A stretch of 64,000 nt of DNA, taken from Fictibacillus norfolkensis (GTDB lineage: Bacteria; Bacillota; Bacilli; Bacillales; Fictibacillaceae). Within the stretch, counting starts at the first letter, position 1. Every line of letters begins with the position of its first letter. Location: the NCBI RefSeq assembly GCF_014836645.1, contig NZ_JACSQM010000002.1:124001-188000 (forward strand), given 5' to 3'. This document shows positions 17,288 through 25,547 of the stretch, one piece after another. The notes under the pieces are model-generated. The model was not told the DNA's origin and made no database searches. It was given only the letters and a program-made list of their open reading frames with translations. The position numbers and the translations under genes were made by a program.

Positions 17288-17428
17288 GGATATCTCCTCC
17301 TCATGAATTGGATTAATTTAATATAAAAAATTCTTCTATTAAAAGAAAAATCCTCCTAGAAAACAAGGGAACTCATCATACGTAACAGAAATAGTCATAT
17401 AACAAAATACTTGGAGAGTGAATACTTC

Positions 17429-17806
17429 ATGAATCATTATCAATTAAAAAATACAATCCCTGTACTTCGAATATTTGACGAAGATAAGGCAAGAGAATTC
17501 TACATTGATTTCCTTGGGTTTTCGTTAGATTGGGAACATCGTTACGAAGAAGATTTCCCCATCTATATGCAGGTTTCTCTAGGGGAATGCTCTTTACATC
17601 TATCTGAACATCATGGTGATTCGAGCCCTGGAATAAAAGTAAGGATACATGTTGAAGGAATCGAAGCATACCATCAATTTTTGGCCGAAAAGAAGTATAA
17701 GTATGCTAGACCTGGACTAGAAGAGGCACATGGCTTTAAAGAAGTTAGAGTAGGAGATCCGTTCGGTAACGAATTTTGTTTTGTAGAACGGATTGAATCA
17801 TTATAA
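17429..17806 (+). CDS. Glyoxalase-superfamily protein, bleomycin-resistance-like
   Basis: 125 residues from the ATG at 17429, 10 bases after GGAGAG; the TTG upstream has no site. 'TIPVLRIFDEDKAREFYIDF' and 'GFSLDWEHR' with 'LHLSEHHGDSSPG' and 'RVGDPFGNEFCF' match the BLMA-like subfamily, which sequesters glycopeptide antibiotics in resistant strains but has unknown roles in most bacilli. It diverges from the other VOC gene. Confidence 0.86.
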   Translation: MNHYQLKNTIPVLRIFDEDKAREFYIDFLGFSLDWEHRYEEDFPIYMQVSLGECSLHLSEHHGDSSPGIKVRIHVEGIEAYHQFLAEKKYKYARPGLEEAHGFKEVRVGDPFGNEFCFVERIESL

Positions 17807-17828
17807 TCTGTTTTTTTGAAAACAAGCA

Positions 17829-17864
17829 AAAAGACACCTCGAGTTAAAACTCGAGGTGTCTTTT
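17829..17864. terminator. Bidirectional terminator
   Basis: AAAAGACACCTCGAGT (17829-17844) pairs with ACTCGAGGTGTCTTTT (17849-17864), a perfect 16-bp stem with a 4-base loop. Confidence 0.9.
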
Positions 17865-17865
17865 T

Positions 17866-19026
17866 TCATTTATCTAACGCTCTTTTTGCTAGTGTACTAA
17901 TAACCATATCATCCATCGGAGGATTATGAAGCCCTGCTCTAACATCTCTGTAATGCCGTTGTAACGGGTTTGACATAGCTAGACTTCTTGCTCCAACAAT
18001 TCTCATAGCGAGATCAACCACCTTTGCAGCCGCATTCGTTACGACGTGTTTCACTGCCATCAATTCTGGACCCATTTGCATTCTGCGATGAGGTTCGTCT
18101 ACCCACCTTAGAGCAACATTGTATAATAGCTCTCTAGCATGAAAAAGCTCTAGCTCCATCTCTCCCACCTTTCGTTGCACTTCTGGTACTTCTCCGATTG
18201 GTCCTGGCAGACTATTTGGTTTGTACGTCTTTGCAAAGTGAACGGCTTCATTGCGTGCTGCAACCGCAACACCAATGTAACAAGCAGGTATATGAAGCAG
18301 CCACGCTTTTGGCAATTCGCTTTTGCCTCGGTCTTGTTCGACTAAAGCATTGTTTTCAACTTTTACATCCTTCATGATAAGATCATCACTTCGGGTTCCA
18401 CGCATCGCTACTGTGTCCCACGTTTCTTCAATCGATACACCTTTGGATTTCATAGAGATCATGAAATTCCCTTTCTTACCCGTATCTCCCACCTGTGCCG
18501 AAACAATTGCATAATCAAGGGCGGGTGCCATAGAGGTGAAGGTTTTCCTACCATTGATAATCCACTTGTCACCATTTTGAAATGCTGTTGTTTGCGGCAT
18601 TCCTCCTCGAGTAGGACTTCCAGTTGCAGGCTCCGTTGCTGCCCGGTTCACTAAAACTCGATCATGCACTACCTTTTCACAAAGCATCTTAAATATTTCG
18701 TCATCCCAAGTTCGCTCTTCTCTGAGTTCTAAAAAACATCCAAGGTGCCATCCGAGACACAAAGCAGTAGCTGCATCACCAGTCGCAATTTTCTCTTGTA
18801 ATAGAACAAACTCGTACAAACTTAATCCTTCTCCACCAAACTCAGTCGGAATGGTTAATGATAGGTAACCCGCTTCTCTTAATTCTTCTACATTTTCAAA
18901 TGGAAATTCACTTTTTTGATCATATGTGTCCGCCCTCTTAGCAAATCCACCAGCAAGAGCATCGATCTTATCAAACCATTCTCGCTGTTTCTTTGTTTTT
19001 ATATATCTTTCATATAAATAATCCAC
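17866..19026 (-). CDS. Acyl-CoA dehydrogenase-family flavoprotein (YdbM-like)
   Basis: About 386 residues using a GTG at 19026, which has AGAAGGG upstream; the TTG further up lacks a site. N-, middle and C-terminal acyl-CoA dehydrogenase domains are present: 'LTIPTEFGGEGLSL', 'RAATEPATGSPTRGG', 'WIINGRKTFTSMAPALDYAIV' and the C-terminal helical bundle. The C-domain is of the DszC/SfnB-like type, so the substrate may be an acyl-CoA or a flavin-dependent monooxygenation substrate. It is a lone gene; B. subtilis YdbM is a likely relative. Confidence 0.87.
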   Translation of the reverse strand: MDYLYERYIKTKKQREWFDKIDALAGGFAKRADTYDQKSEFPFENVEELREAGYLSLTIPTEFGGEGLSLYEFVLLQEKIATGDAATALCLGWHLGCFLELREERTWDDEIFKMLCEKVVHDRVLVNRAATEPATGSPTRGGMPQTTAFQNGDKWIINGRKTFTSMAPALDYAIVSAQVGDTGKKGNFMISMKSKGVSIEETWDTVAMRGTRSDDLIMKDVKVENNALVEQDRGKSELPKAWLLHIPACYIGVAVAARNEAVHFAKTYKPNSLPGPIGEVPEVQRKVGEMELELFHARELLYNVALRWVDEPHRRMQMGPELMAVKHVVTNAAAKVVDLAMRIVGARSLAMSNPLQRHYRDVRAGLHNPPMDDMVISTLAKRALDK

Positions 19027-19130
19027 ACGACGACAATCCCTTCTTAACAAATCAGAACACTATGGTTTTAAAATATAGTTTATGCCCTTTACATAAAAAA
19101 CGGCAAGGTATTAGTCCCATAATTCCCCTT

Positions 19131-19147
19131 TGACATCTTACTGACAC
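19131..19147 (+). promoter_or_regulatory. OmpR-type direct repeat, distal site
   Basis: TGACAT at 19131 and TGACAC at 19142 are spaced 11 bp start to start, the helical-turn spacing used by OmpR/PhoB-type response regulators. The pattern TGACAT-N4-CTGACAC-rTT recurs 123 bp downstream. A possible -10, TATGAT, lies at 19169-19174. Confidence 0.55.
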
Positions 19148-19253
19148 ATTAATCCTTCATAATCACTATATGATATAGCTTGTTTTAAAAGAAAATATAA
19201 GCTCAATTGAATGTTGAGTAGGTTTTATAAATTTTTTTATATTTTACTTCGCC

Positions 19254-19270
19254 TGACATGAGGCTGACAC
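19254..19270 (+). promoter_or_regulatory. OmpR-type direct repeat, proximal site
   Basis: TGACAT at 19254 and TGACAC at 19265, again 11 bp apart and matching the distal site outside the 4-base spacer (GAGG here, CTTA there). It ends about 70 bases before the repeat-protein ATG, where an activator site would be expected. The adjacent response regulator at 20466 is the likely binder. Confidence 0.6.
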
Positions 19271-19342
19271 GTTCAATGGTTACATTATTGGTACAAGGAA
19301 AGAAACACAACACTTTAGAAATTTATTTAGGAGGAACATTCA

Positions 19343-20395
19343 ATGAAAAAGAAAGCAATCGGATTTACAATCGCAGGTGCATTACTAGTTGGTGGATATG
19401 CTACAACTTCTCTTGCAGCAGATAATGATCGTTCTAGTTCGAATTCAGTTTCAGAAAGATGGGATATGAAAGGCAAAGGGTTTGGACAAGAACATTTCGG
19501 AGGTTTTTTTAAAGGAAACTCAGAAGAATTAATTAAAAAAGCCAAAGAACTTGGAATTACTACAAGTGGGAAAGATGCTGAAACGCTCATGAAGGAAATT
19601 CGTGACGCAAAAATCAAAAAGGAAGCAAAGGAATTAGGCATTAAGACTTCTGGTAAAGAGATTGATACACTGGTTGAAGAAGTAAAGCTCGCTAAACTAA
19701 AAGAAAAAGCTAAAGAACTTGGAATCTCTACCACAAACAAAGATGCTGAAGTTCTTCGTGATGAAATTCATATGGCAAAGCTTAAGAAGGAAGCAAAAAA
19801 ACTAGGTATTGCAACTGATGGAAAAGATGAACAAACATTAAGACAAGAAATCAAACAAACCACTCTAAATAAAAAAGCAAAAGAGCTTGGCATTTCTACT
19901 GATGGGAAAGACCAAGAAACGCTTGTACAGGAAGTGTTGACTGCTGCGATTAAAAAAGAAGCTAAATCATTAGGTATAGCTGTGGACGGAAAAGATATTC
20001 GTGAAGTTGCTCAAGAAGTTACACGTGCAAAAGTAAAAGCTGATGCTAAGAAGCGTAGCATCACGATTGACGGAAAAACCATTCCAGAAATTGCTTCAGA
20101 AATCAAAAAGAAAAAGATAGAAAATTTAGCAAAAGAACTAGGAATTTCAACAAAAAATCAATCAACAAGAGAACTTATTGAAGCCATTGAAAAGAAGGAT
20201 CCAAATAAACTAGAAGCATTAGAAGATGAAGGCTTCTTCCCTCTGATGGGTAAAGGTTACGGAGGCTTTGGACCAGGTGGTCACCCTACTAAACATCATA
20301 AAAAAGGACAGCGTTTTGAAGGTGAAGCACCTCCTTCAAACAACGAGATGCAACCACAGATGAATGAGCAGGCCGAATTCGAAAACGAAATGTAA
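19343..20395 (+). CDS. Secreted protein with eight 28-residue helical repeats
   Basis: 350 residues with AGGAGG upstream. Signal peptide at about 1-26 (MKKKAIGF...TSLAAD). Residues about 65-288 form eight repeats with a 28-residue period; the unit is KxAKELGIxTxGKDxETLxxEI. Each unit looks like a helix-extended loop-helix (HeH/SAP-like) motif. The C-terminus (about 298-350) is Gly/His/Pro/Gln-rich. Without a cell-wall anchor it should be secreted or wall-trapped. It sits 70 bases before a two-component system and has paired OmpR-type repeats upstream, so it is probably a target of, or a ligand for, that system. Confidence 0.8.
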   Translation: MKKKAIGFTIAGALLVGGYATTSLAADNDRSSSNSVSERWDMKGKGFGQEHFGGFFKGNSEELIKKAKELGITTSGKDAETLMKEIRDAKIKKEAKELGIKTSGKEIDTLVEEVKLAKLKEKAKELGISTTNKDAEVLRDEIHMAKLKKEAKKLGIATDGKDEQTLRQEIKQTTLNKKAKELGISTDGKDQETLVQEVLTAAIKKEAKSLGIAVDGKDIREVAQEVTRAKVKADAKKRSITIDGKTIPEIASEIKKKKIENLAKELGISTKNQSTRELIEAIEKKDPNKLEALEDEGFFPLMGKGYGGFGPGGHPTKHHKKGQRFEGEAPPSNNEMQPQMNEQAEFENEM

Positions 20396-20403
20396 AGTCT
20401 ATG

Positions 20404-20432
20404 ATCCCCAGTCTATAAAACTGGGGATTTTT
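20404..20432 (+). terminator. Moderate terminator after the repeat protein
   Basis: ATCCCCAGT (20404-20412) pairs with ACTGGGGAT (20420-20428), followed by five T. A leaky stop would let the regulator genes be cotranscribed. Confidence 0.7.
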
Positions 20433-20465
20433 ACAGTATAGTATGGGTTAACAGGAGGTATTGAC

Positions 20466-21149
20466 ATGAAAAGTATATTGCTAGTAGAAGACGAAGTAAC
20501 CATATCGAGAGTATTAAGTGTCTATTTAAAACACGAAAACTTTGATGTTGTTCAAGCATTTGATGGTAAGACCGCACTTCAACAGTTCAAAAAAACTTCC
20601 TTTAACCTAGTATTGCTCGATGTAATGCTTCCAGATCAGGATGGATGGTCAATCCTTCATGAGATCCGTCGAAATAGTTCATGCCCTGTTATCATGCTTA
20701 CAGCCTTAGGAGACATCGATTATCGCTTGAAAGGATTAAATCAAGGAGCAGATGACTACATAACAAAGCCCTTTATCGGTGAAGAAGTTATTGCAAGAGT
20801 CCATGCAGTCCTTCGTCGATCTACGAATGTACTAGAAACCGAGAATACAAAACAATATGGAAGTCTGAGCATCAATTTCGACTCTCATTCTGTAAAAATT
20901 AATGGTGAGCCTATCGTTCTAACACCAAAAGACACCTCATTATTGCTCTTTTTGGCCAATCATCCAAACCGCACCTACACAAGAGAGATTTTAATTGAAC
21001 AAATATGGGGTTTAGATTATTATGGCAGCGAACGAGCTGTAGACTTATCGATCAAACGAGTTCGTCAAGCACTTTCTGCATGGCCAGACACACAAGGGGA
21101 AATTCGAACACTTAGAGGATTGGGGTATCAATTCTGTGTATACGAATAA
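20466..21149 (+). CDS. OmpR/PhoB-family response regulator
   Basis: 227 residues with ACAGGAGGT upstream. The receiver domain has Glu8/Asp9, phospho-acceptor Asp52 (LLDVMLP), Thr at 'LTALG' and Lys at 'TKPF'. A winged helix-turn-helix follows ('LTPKDTSLLLFLANHPNRTYTRE...', 'RAVDLSIKRVRQALS'). The gene overlaps the kinase gene by 14 bases. The target is probably the repeat protein upstream, inferred from the 11-bp direct repeats. Confidence 0.93.
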   Translation: MKSILLVEDEVTISRVLSVYLKHENFDVVQAFDGKTALQQFKKTSFNLVLLDVMLPDQDGWSILHEIRRNSSCPVIMLTALGDIDYRLKGLNQGADDYITKPFIGEEVIARVHAVLRRSTNVLETENTKQYGSLSINFDSHSVKINGEPIVLTPKDTSLLLFLANHPNRTYTREILIEQIWGLDYYGSERAVDLSIKRVRQALSAWPDTQGEIRTLRGLGYQFCVYE

Positions 21150-22548
21150 AAAAAACAGAACAACTTTATTAAAGTATTGGACCACCCGATATGTCCTCAC
21201 CCTCTTTATTGGTCTTCTAATCTTAGGTTTATGTTCTTTGTGGTGGATACGGCTTACGGCTTTAGAAAATCGTTTAACATTTATGGAATACATGGCAGCT
21301 GATACAGCGGATCGTATTGAATCTGGAGACAGAAAGAATGATTTAGGTCGGTTCAATCGTAAACTAGACGATCGCGCAGAAATATTGCAGATTGAAAAGC
21401 CACCCGAACTATATATTACGGATTTGAATGGTAACATCCTTAATTTAAAATCTCTAAAAAAACGGCCAGATGCAAATGAACCTGCATTAAACTTGAATGC
21501 TATTCCAGTGGAAATAATAGACAGTGAAAAAACAACTAACAAATTTAAACTGAATGGCACGTCAGCCTATGCAGTCAAAAAACCTTTAATGTACGCTGGA
21601 GTCCAAGCAGGTTGGGTAATTATCATACAAACTGCCTCAAACCTCTCAGATGTGGATCAAGGTTATCGTCTTCCTATCTTCCTATTGATAAGCCTTGGTC
21701 TTCTCGGATGGTTGATCATCTACATTCTATTGAAAAAGATTCTAAAACCCATTCAAGAAGTGGCACATGCTGCTTCTCAGATAAAAGAAGGAAATTACGA
21801 TGTTCGATTAGCTACAGATGCTAAAGAACAAGAAATTTATGATCTTTTAACTTCCTTTGAACAGATGAGTACGAAGCTGAAGCATTTAGAAAAGCTTCGA
21901 GCAGAATTACTCGCAGGAGTTACACATGACTTAAAAACACCTGTTACGTCTATTAGCGGTCTCGTGCAAGCTGTTAAAGACGGTATTGTTTCGGGAGATG
22001 AAAAAGAAGAATTTCTGCAGATTACAATGAAGGAAATTTATAGATTGCAAAGGATGATTGAAGATTTATTAGATTATAACTCTCTTTCCGCTGGAGCTTT
22101 TACGATGCGGAATGAAACATGCAACATGAACGAGCTTGTTCAAGATATCGTTCATCAGTGGAGAATGACCAAGAACAAAGAAGTTATGTGTAAGGCTATT
22201 GTTCCAGAATGCCAAATATATAGAGAAGTTGATCCACTTCGTTTACAACAAATCATCATTAACCTCTTAAACAATGCTTATCAAGCATTAGGAGATGAAA
22301 AAGTGATCAGTGTTGTCTTAAACGAAAATACGATTGAAGTGACAGATACAGGTTCAGGTATTCCCGAAAATGAACAGCCCTATATTTTTGAACGTTTTTT
22401 TCGTGGAGAAGAGAAAAAGTTAAAAGTCCGCGGACTTGGCCTTGGACTACCATTTAGTAAAATGCTTGCAAAAGCGTTAGGTGCAGATTTAGTTCTTAAA
22501 AAAAGTTCCTCTGATGGAAGCACTTTTTTAATAGAATGGAATAAATAA
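21136..22548 (+). CDS. Membrane sensor histidine kinase
   Basis: 470 residues, GTG start overlapping the response-regulator gene. Two membrane helices (about 14-36 and 180-200) flank an extracytoplasmic sensor of about 140 residues. Then come a HAMP domain, HisKA ('AGVTHDLKTPVTSISG') and an HATPase_c domain ('NLLNNAYQAL', 'VTDTGSGIPENE', 'GLGLGLPFSKMLAKALG'). It should phosphorylate the adjacent OmpR-type regulator in response to an envelope signal, possibly linked to the repeat protein. Confidence 0.93.
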   Translation: MYTNKKNRTTLLKYWTTRYVLTLFIGLLILGLCSLWWIRLTALENRLTFMEYMAADTADRIESGDRKNDLGRFNRKLDDRAEILQIEKPPELYITDLNGNILNLKSLKKRPDANEPALNLNAIPVEIIDSEKTTNKFKLNGTSAYAVKKPLMYAGVQAGWVIIIQTASNLSDVDQGYRLPIFLLISLGLLGWLIIYILLKKILKPIQEVAHAASQIKEGNYDVRLATDAKEQEIYDLLTSFEQMSTKLKHLEKLRAELLAGVTHDLKTPVTSISGLVQAVKDGIVSGDEKEEFLQITMKEIYRLQRMIEDLLDYNSLSAGAFTMRNETCNMNELVQDIVHQWRMTKNKEVMCKAIVPECQIYREVDPLRLQQIIINLLNNAYQALGDEKVISVVLNENTIEVTDTGSGIPENEQPYIFERFFRGEEKKLKVRGLGLGLPFSKMLAKALGADLVLKKSSSDGSTFLIEWNK

Positions 22549-22633
22549 GTATTCTACATTTACAAGAACACATGTTCGTGTTATGATTATTTCAGGTTAG
22601 ATATTCCAACGCCTAACCTCCCCACCATTTATA

Positions 22634-22661
22634 GACCGGCTGATTAGCCGGTCTTATTTTT
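22634..22661 (+). terminator. Terminator of the two-component operon
   Basis: GACCGGC (22634-22640) pairs with GCCGGTC (22647-22653), followed by TTATTTTT. Confidence 0.82.
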
Positions 22662-22666
22662 AATCA

Positions 22667-23069
22667 TTATTTTGTCTTTTTTCTTAAGAATTGAATAATA
22701 TCTATTCTACGTATAATGCCGATAAATACCTCGTTGTCATCAACTACTGGCACAAAGTTTTGTACTTCAACCAGTGACATTAAATCTTCCATCTCAGCAT
22801 CTTTATGCACAGGCTGATAATCTCTATTCACCTTCATATCTTTAATATAATGGTGATTACTCGTTTGAAAAGTAAGACCTTCTGTATTCTTAATTTTTCC
22901 ATAACAGATCACCTTCTGTGATTGTTTTGATATATCGTCCGCTTTCATCGATCACAGGGACTGCTGTATATCGGTGGTGTTCTATCTTTTCAAGAGTTTG
23001 CCTGACTGTTGATGCAGCTTGGATACAAACCACTTCACTTTTTGGTAAAAGAAAAAATGCTATATTCAT
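22667..23069 (-). pseudogene. CBS-domain pair protein with a single-base frameshift
   Basis: Frame 1 starts at ATG 23069 (GAAAGGGAAG upstream): MNIAFFLLPKSEVVCIQ... with a CBS motif to 'GDLLWKN' and then stops at 22890-22892. The next CBS half continues in another frame (to 22667) and starts with '...KIKNTEGLTFQTSNHHY' after the T5 run at 22894-22898 (A5 in the gene). Deleting one A restores GDLLW-KIKNTEG and a normal protein of about 133 residues. A homopolymer sequencing error or a true frameshift are both possible. CBS pairs bind adenine nucleotides. It is 12 bases downstream of the Usp-domain gene, in an operon. Confidence 0.82.
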
Positions 23070-23081
23070 TTTCTTCCCTTT

Positions 23082-23471
23082 CTAATTCTTGTTTTGATCT
23101 GCAACAATATGAATATCAATGCCTGTTGCAATCCTCATAATATTATTTACGATCGATCCTTTTGTAATCTCTTCCCACCAACTTCTCGCAGATTGACCTA
23201 ATATGATCTGAGTTATTCCGTTTTCAACGGCAATATTACGAATGGTCTCTGAAATCGTTCGTTTATCCGTTTGTTCCACAATAAACGTGGCACTGAAATG
23301 AGTAGCTAGCTTCTTCCAATTTTGAATCTTCTTTCGATCTTCCTGTGACCGGTTCATATATGCTTCTTTGGTAACGTGAAGTATTAGTAGATCAGTCTTT
23401 AGCCTACTTGCAATCCTCCAGCCTCTTCGAATGAATTTTTCGGCATTTCCACCATATTGAACGCAGACCAT
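23082..23471 (-). CDS. Usp-domain protein resembling the KdpD Usp segment
   Basis: 129 residues from the listed ATG: 'MVCVQYGGNAEKFIRRGWRIASRLKTDLLILHV' and 'QIILGQSARSWWEEITKGSIVNNIMR' match the universal-stress-like domain of KdpD sensors. The ATG has no ribosome site, and the frame stays open to a TGA at 23535 with KdpD-like residues ('RQHEKIMVCV'). I suspect it is the C-terminal piece of a shortened KdpD-like protein or that the start is mis-set. It is followed by the CBS gene. Confidence 0.6.
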   Translation of the reverse strand: MVCVQYGGNAEKFIRRGWRIASRLKTDLLILHVTKEAYMNRSQEDRKKIQNWKKLATHFSATFIVEQTDKRTISETIRNIAVENGITQIILGQSARSWWEEITKGSIVNNIMRIATGIDIHIVADQNKN

Positions 23472-23574
23472 GATTTTTTCATGTTGCCGGTAGGAATCTA
23501 AAGGCCGTTCTGCATCCTTGTTTTTCCGATTCTTTCATCAATTTTATTTCATAAAAAGTAAACCAATCATCTAA

Positions 23575-23606
23575 TTTCTTTTATTTTCTTTTATTTTCTT
23601 TTATTT
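23575..23606. repeat. Short tandem 10-bp AT repeat
   Basis: The unit TTATTTTCTT is present at 23581 and 23591, flanked by partial units. It lies upstream of the Usp gene and may mark a slipped-strand site. Confidence 0.6.
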
Positions 23607-23693
23607 ATGGTATTTTCCAAAAAAATTTAGTTGTAATATTCTTATAAATAAAAACGATAAATGCAAAGTTTTAATGCAAAATCATAAAAACCC

Positions 23694-23727
23694 ATAAAAA
23701 AAACTAAGCAAATGGAACTTTGCTCAG
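23694..23727 (-). terminator. Terminator of the 82-residue membrane protein gene
   Basis: CTAAGCAAA (23704-23712) pairs with TTTGCTCAG (23719-23727), with one wobble pair, followed on the minus strand by T8. Confidence 0.75.
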
Positions 23728-23732
23728 CTTTG

Positions 23733-23981
23733 TTAAAAAGATCTAAAATCTAATCTCTGTCTTTTCGTCCAGAGCCATACTCCTGTGAACAAATGGATTG
23801 CTATTACCACGAAGACAGCTCCATAACTTTCTGTAATCCAGCTCACAAACCAAATGATCGGTAGAGCTAAAAAAAAGTTAACAAGCAACAACACCCATGA
23901 AGTTCTCGCTATAGCTACAAAAAATAAAATGATTGGTAAGATTAAAAAAATCCAGAATAGTACGTTTTGAAAAGTTGCCAT
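23733..23981 (-). CDS. Small three-helix membrane protein
   Basis: 82 residues from an ATG at 23981 with GGAGGGGAAG upstream, in preference to the longer frame. Three hydrophobic segments cover nearly the whole length, with a basic C-terminus (KRQRLD). It lies about 50 bases downstream of the MFS transporter gene, probably the same operon. Family not recognised. Confidence 0.75.
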   Translation of the reverse strand: MATFQNVLFWIFLILPIILFFVAIARTSWVLLLVNFFLALPIIWFVSWITESYGAVFVVIAIHLFTGVWLWTKRQRLDFRSF

Positions 23982-24032
23982 GACTTCCCCTCCGCTTCTC
24001 ATTATAAAAGGGCTTCGCCATAATCTCCAGCT

Positions 24033-25316
24033 TTAAACTGGTACTTTTTCTAATTCAAACTCATTTTTGTTATCATTTTCTTCAATATCATACTTGGGTA
24101 GAGTGAACATGTAGAATAGTCCAACAAGAATCAGACATCCTCCCACAACCAAGAACAGCATTTCTACAGTTAGGATTTTCGGGAAAAACACTGCGATTAA
24201 ACCGAGTGTCATGGTGTGGGATAACATATTGATCGGTGAGATCCATCCTTGAACACGTCCCATCATTTTAGGGTCTACGATCTTAGGTAACCAGCCACCG
24301 ATTCCAATATTGATTAATGGAATGCTAAATCCAGCCAATCCTGAAAAAATAAAGAATAACAACACATTTGGTGCGATGGCGCATAAACCAAGAGACAATC
24401 CACTTACAAATAGACCAAGAACAATCGCATATGAGAGTCTAATCTTTTTAGCGAGCATCGAACATAAAACACTCCCTGTAAGTATAGATACACCAAACAC
24501 GACACCCATCCACATCATCATTTGCTCATAATTATCTGGAGCGAGTTTATATTTCAAGATAAAAGCCGGCATAACTGACAATCCACCATTTACTATACCA
24601 AACAAGAAAAAACCAAAGATTAACGAGAGTAGAAGCTTAGATTGTTTAATGTAATCGAAACCCGCAACAAAATCCTTCCATACCATCTTTACACGAATAT
24701 CTTTGAACCTGTGTTGTCCGTTTGGGAGACGAACATCTTCATCAACTCTCATACTCATAATTAACAATGCTGATATAACATATGTAACAAGGTCAAATGC
24801 AATTGCACCTTGTATTCCTACACTCCAATAAATAAAAATGGCAATCACGTTGCCAAAAAGCATAAATAAACTGCCTACCATTTGATTCAATCCAGCTGCA
24901 ATTGCGTAATCCTCTTTCGAGAGCACACCTTGTACCATCGCTTGGTCAGCCGGGTGAAAAAATTTACCTACAGCGCTTCTTAAGAATAAGATAGCAAAAA
25001 TCAGAGGCATCCAATCCAGCCAAATCGCACCCATCAGTAGGAGGCACAACCCTGCGCAAATCCAATCACAGTATAGGGCAATCTTCTGACGATCCATACG
25101 ATCAGCTAATACCCCTACGATAAAGAAAACAGCTAGTGTTGGCAGAGAATACATCAATTCTGCAAGTGTGGCATAAAACGGCTGTTCACCAAACTTATCC
25201 AACAAATAAAACATAAAAGCTGTAACGCCTATAATACTTCCCATCATTGAAGTAAAACCAGCAAAAAACAGCTTGCTGAAGTTTTTATTCTGAAACACTT
25301 TCAGAAACTCCTTCAC
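24033..25316 (-). CDS. MFS transporter
   Basis: 427 residues with a GTG start after GGGGG. Twelve hydrophobic segments and the motif 'GVLADRMDRQK' (MFS loop 2-3, usual GxxxDRxGRR form) place it in the MFS macrolide-efflux-like branch with long TM helices ('FAGFTSMMGSIIGVTAFMF'). Likely an exporter of a drug or metabolite. It leads a two-gene operon with the small membrane protein. Confidence 0.88.
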   Translation of the reverse strand: MKEFLKVFQNKNFSKLFFAGFTSMMGSIIGVTAFMFYLLDKFGEQPFYATLAELMYSLPTLAVFFIVGVLADRMDRQKIALYCDWICAGLCLLLMGAIWLDWMPLIFAILFLRSAVGKFFHPADQAMVQGVLSKEDYAIAAGLNQMVGSLFMLFGNVIAIFIYWSVGIQGAIAFDLVTYVISALLIMSMRVDEDVRLPNGQHRFKDIRVKMVWKDFVAGFDYIKQSKLLLSLIFGFFLFGIVNGGLSVMPAFILKYKLAPDNYEQMMMWMGVVFGVSILTGSVLCSMLAKKIRLSYAIVLGLFVSGLSLGLCAIAPNVLLFFIFSGLAGFSIPLINIGIGGWLPKIVDPKMMGRVQGWISPINMLSHTMTLGLIAVFFPKILTVEMLFLVVGGCLILVGLFYMFTLPKYDIEENDNKNEFELEKVPV

Positions 25317-25547
25317 ATCATAACCCCCAACTTTTCATATTTTGCACCATTACCATTTTCTACCTTATACCATCATTTGTAAATAAATTCTTGTGAAATT
25401 TCACAAGAATTATTGAGCATATTCAATCCGTTTTTCGTGTTAAAATCAGCTGAATTTGTAAATGAAAAGAATACTACGATATAAAGGTTGAACTTTATGC
25501 TTTATGACGATACTCTAGACAGAGAGCATAATAGAGAGGATACTGAC

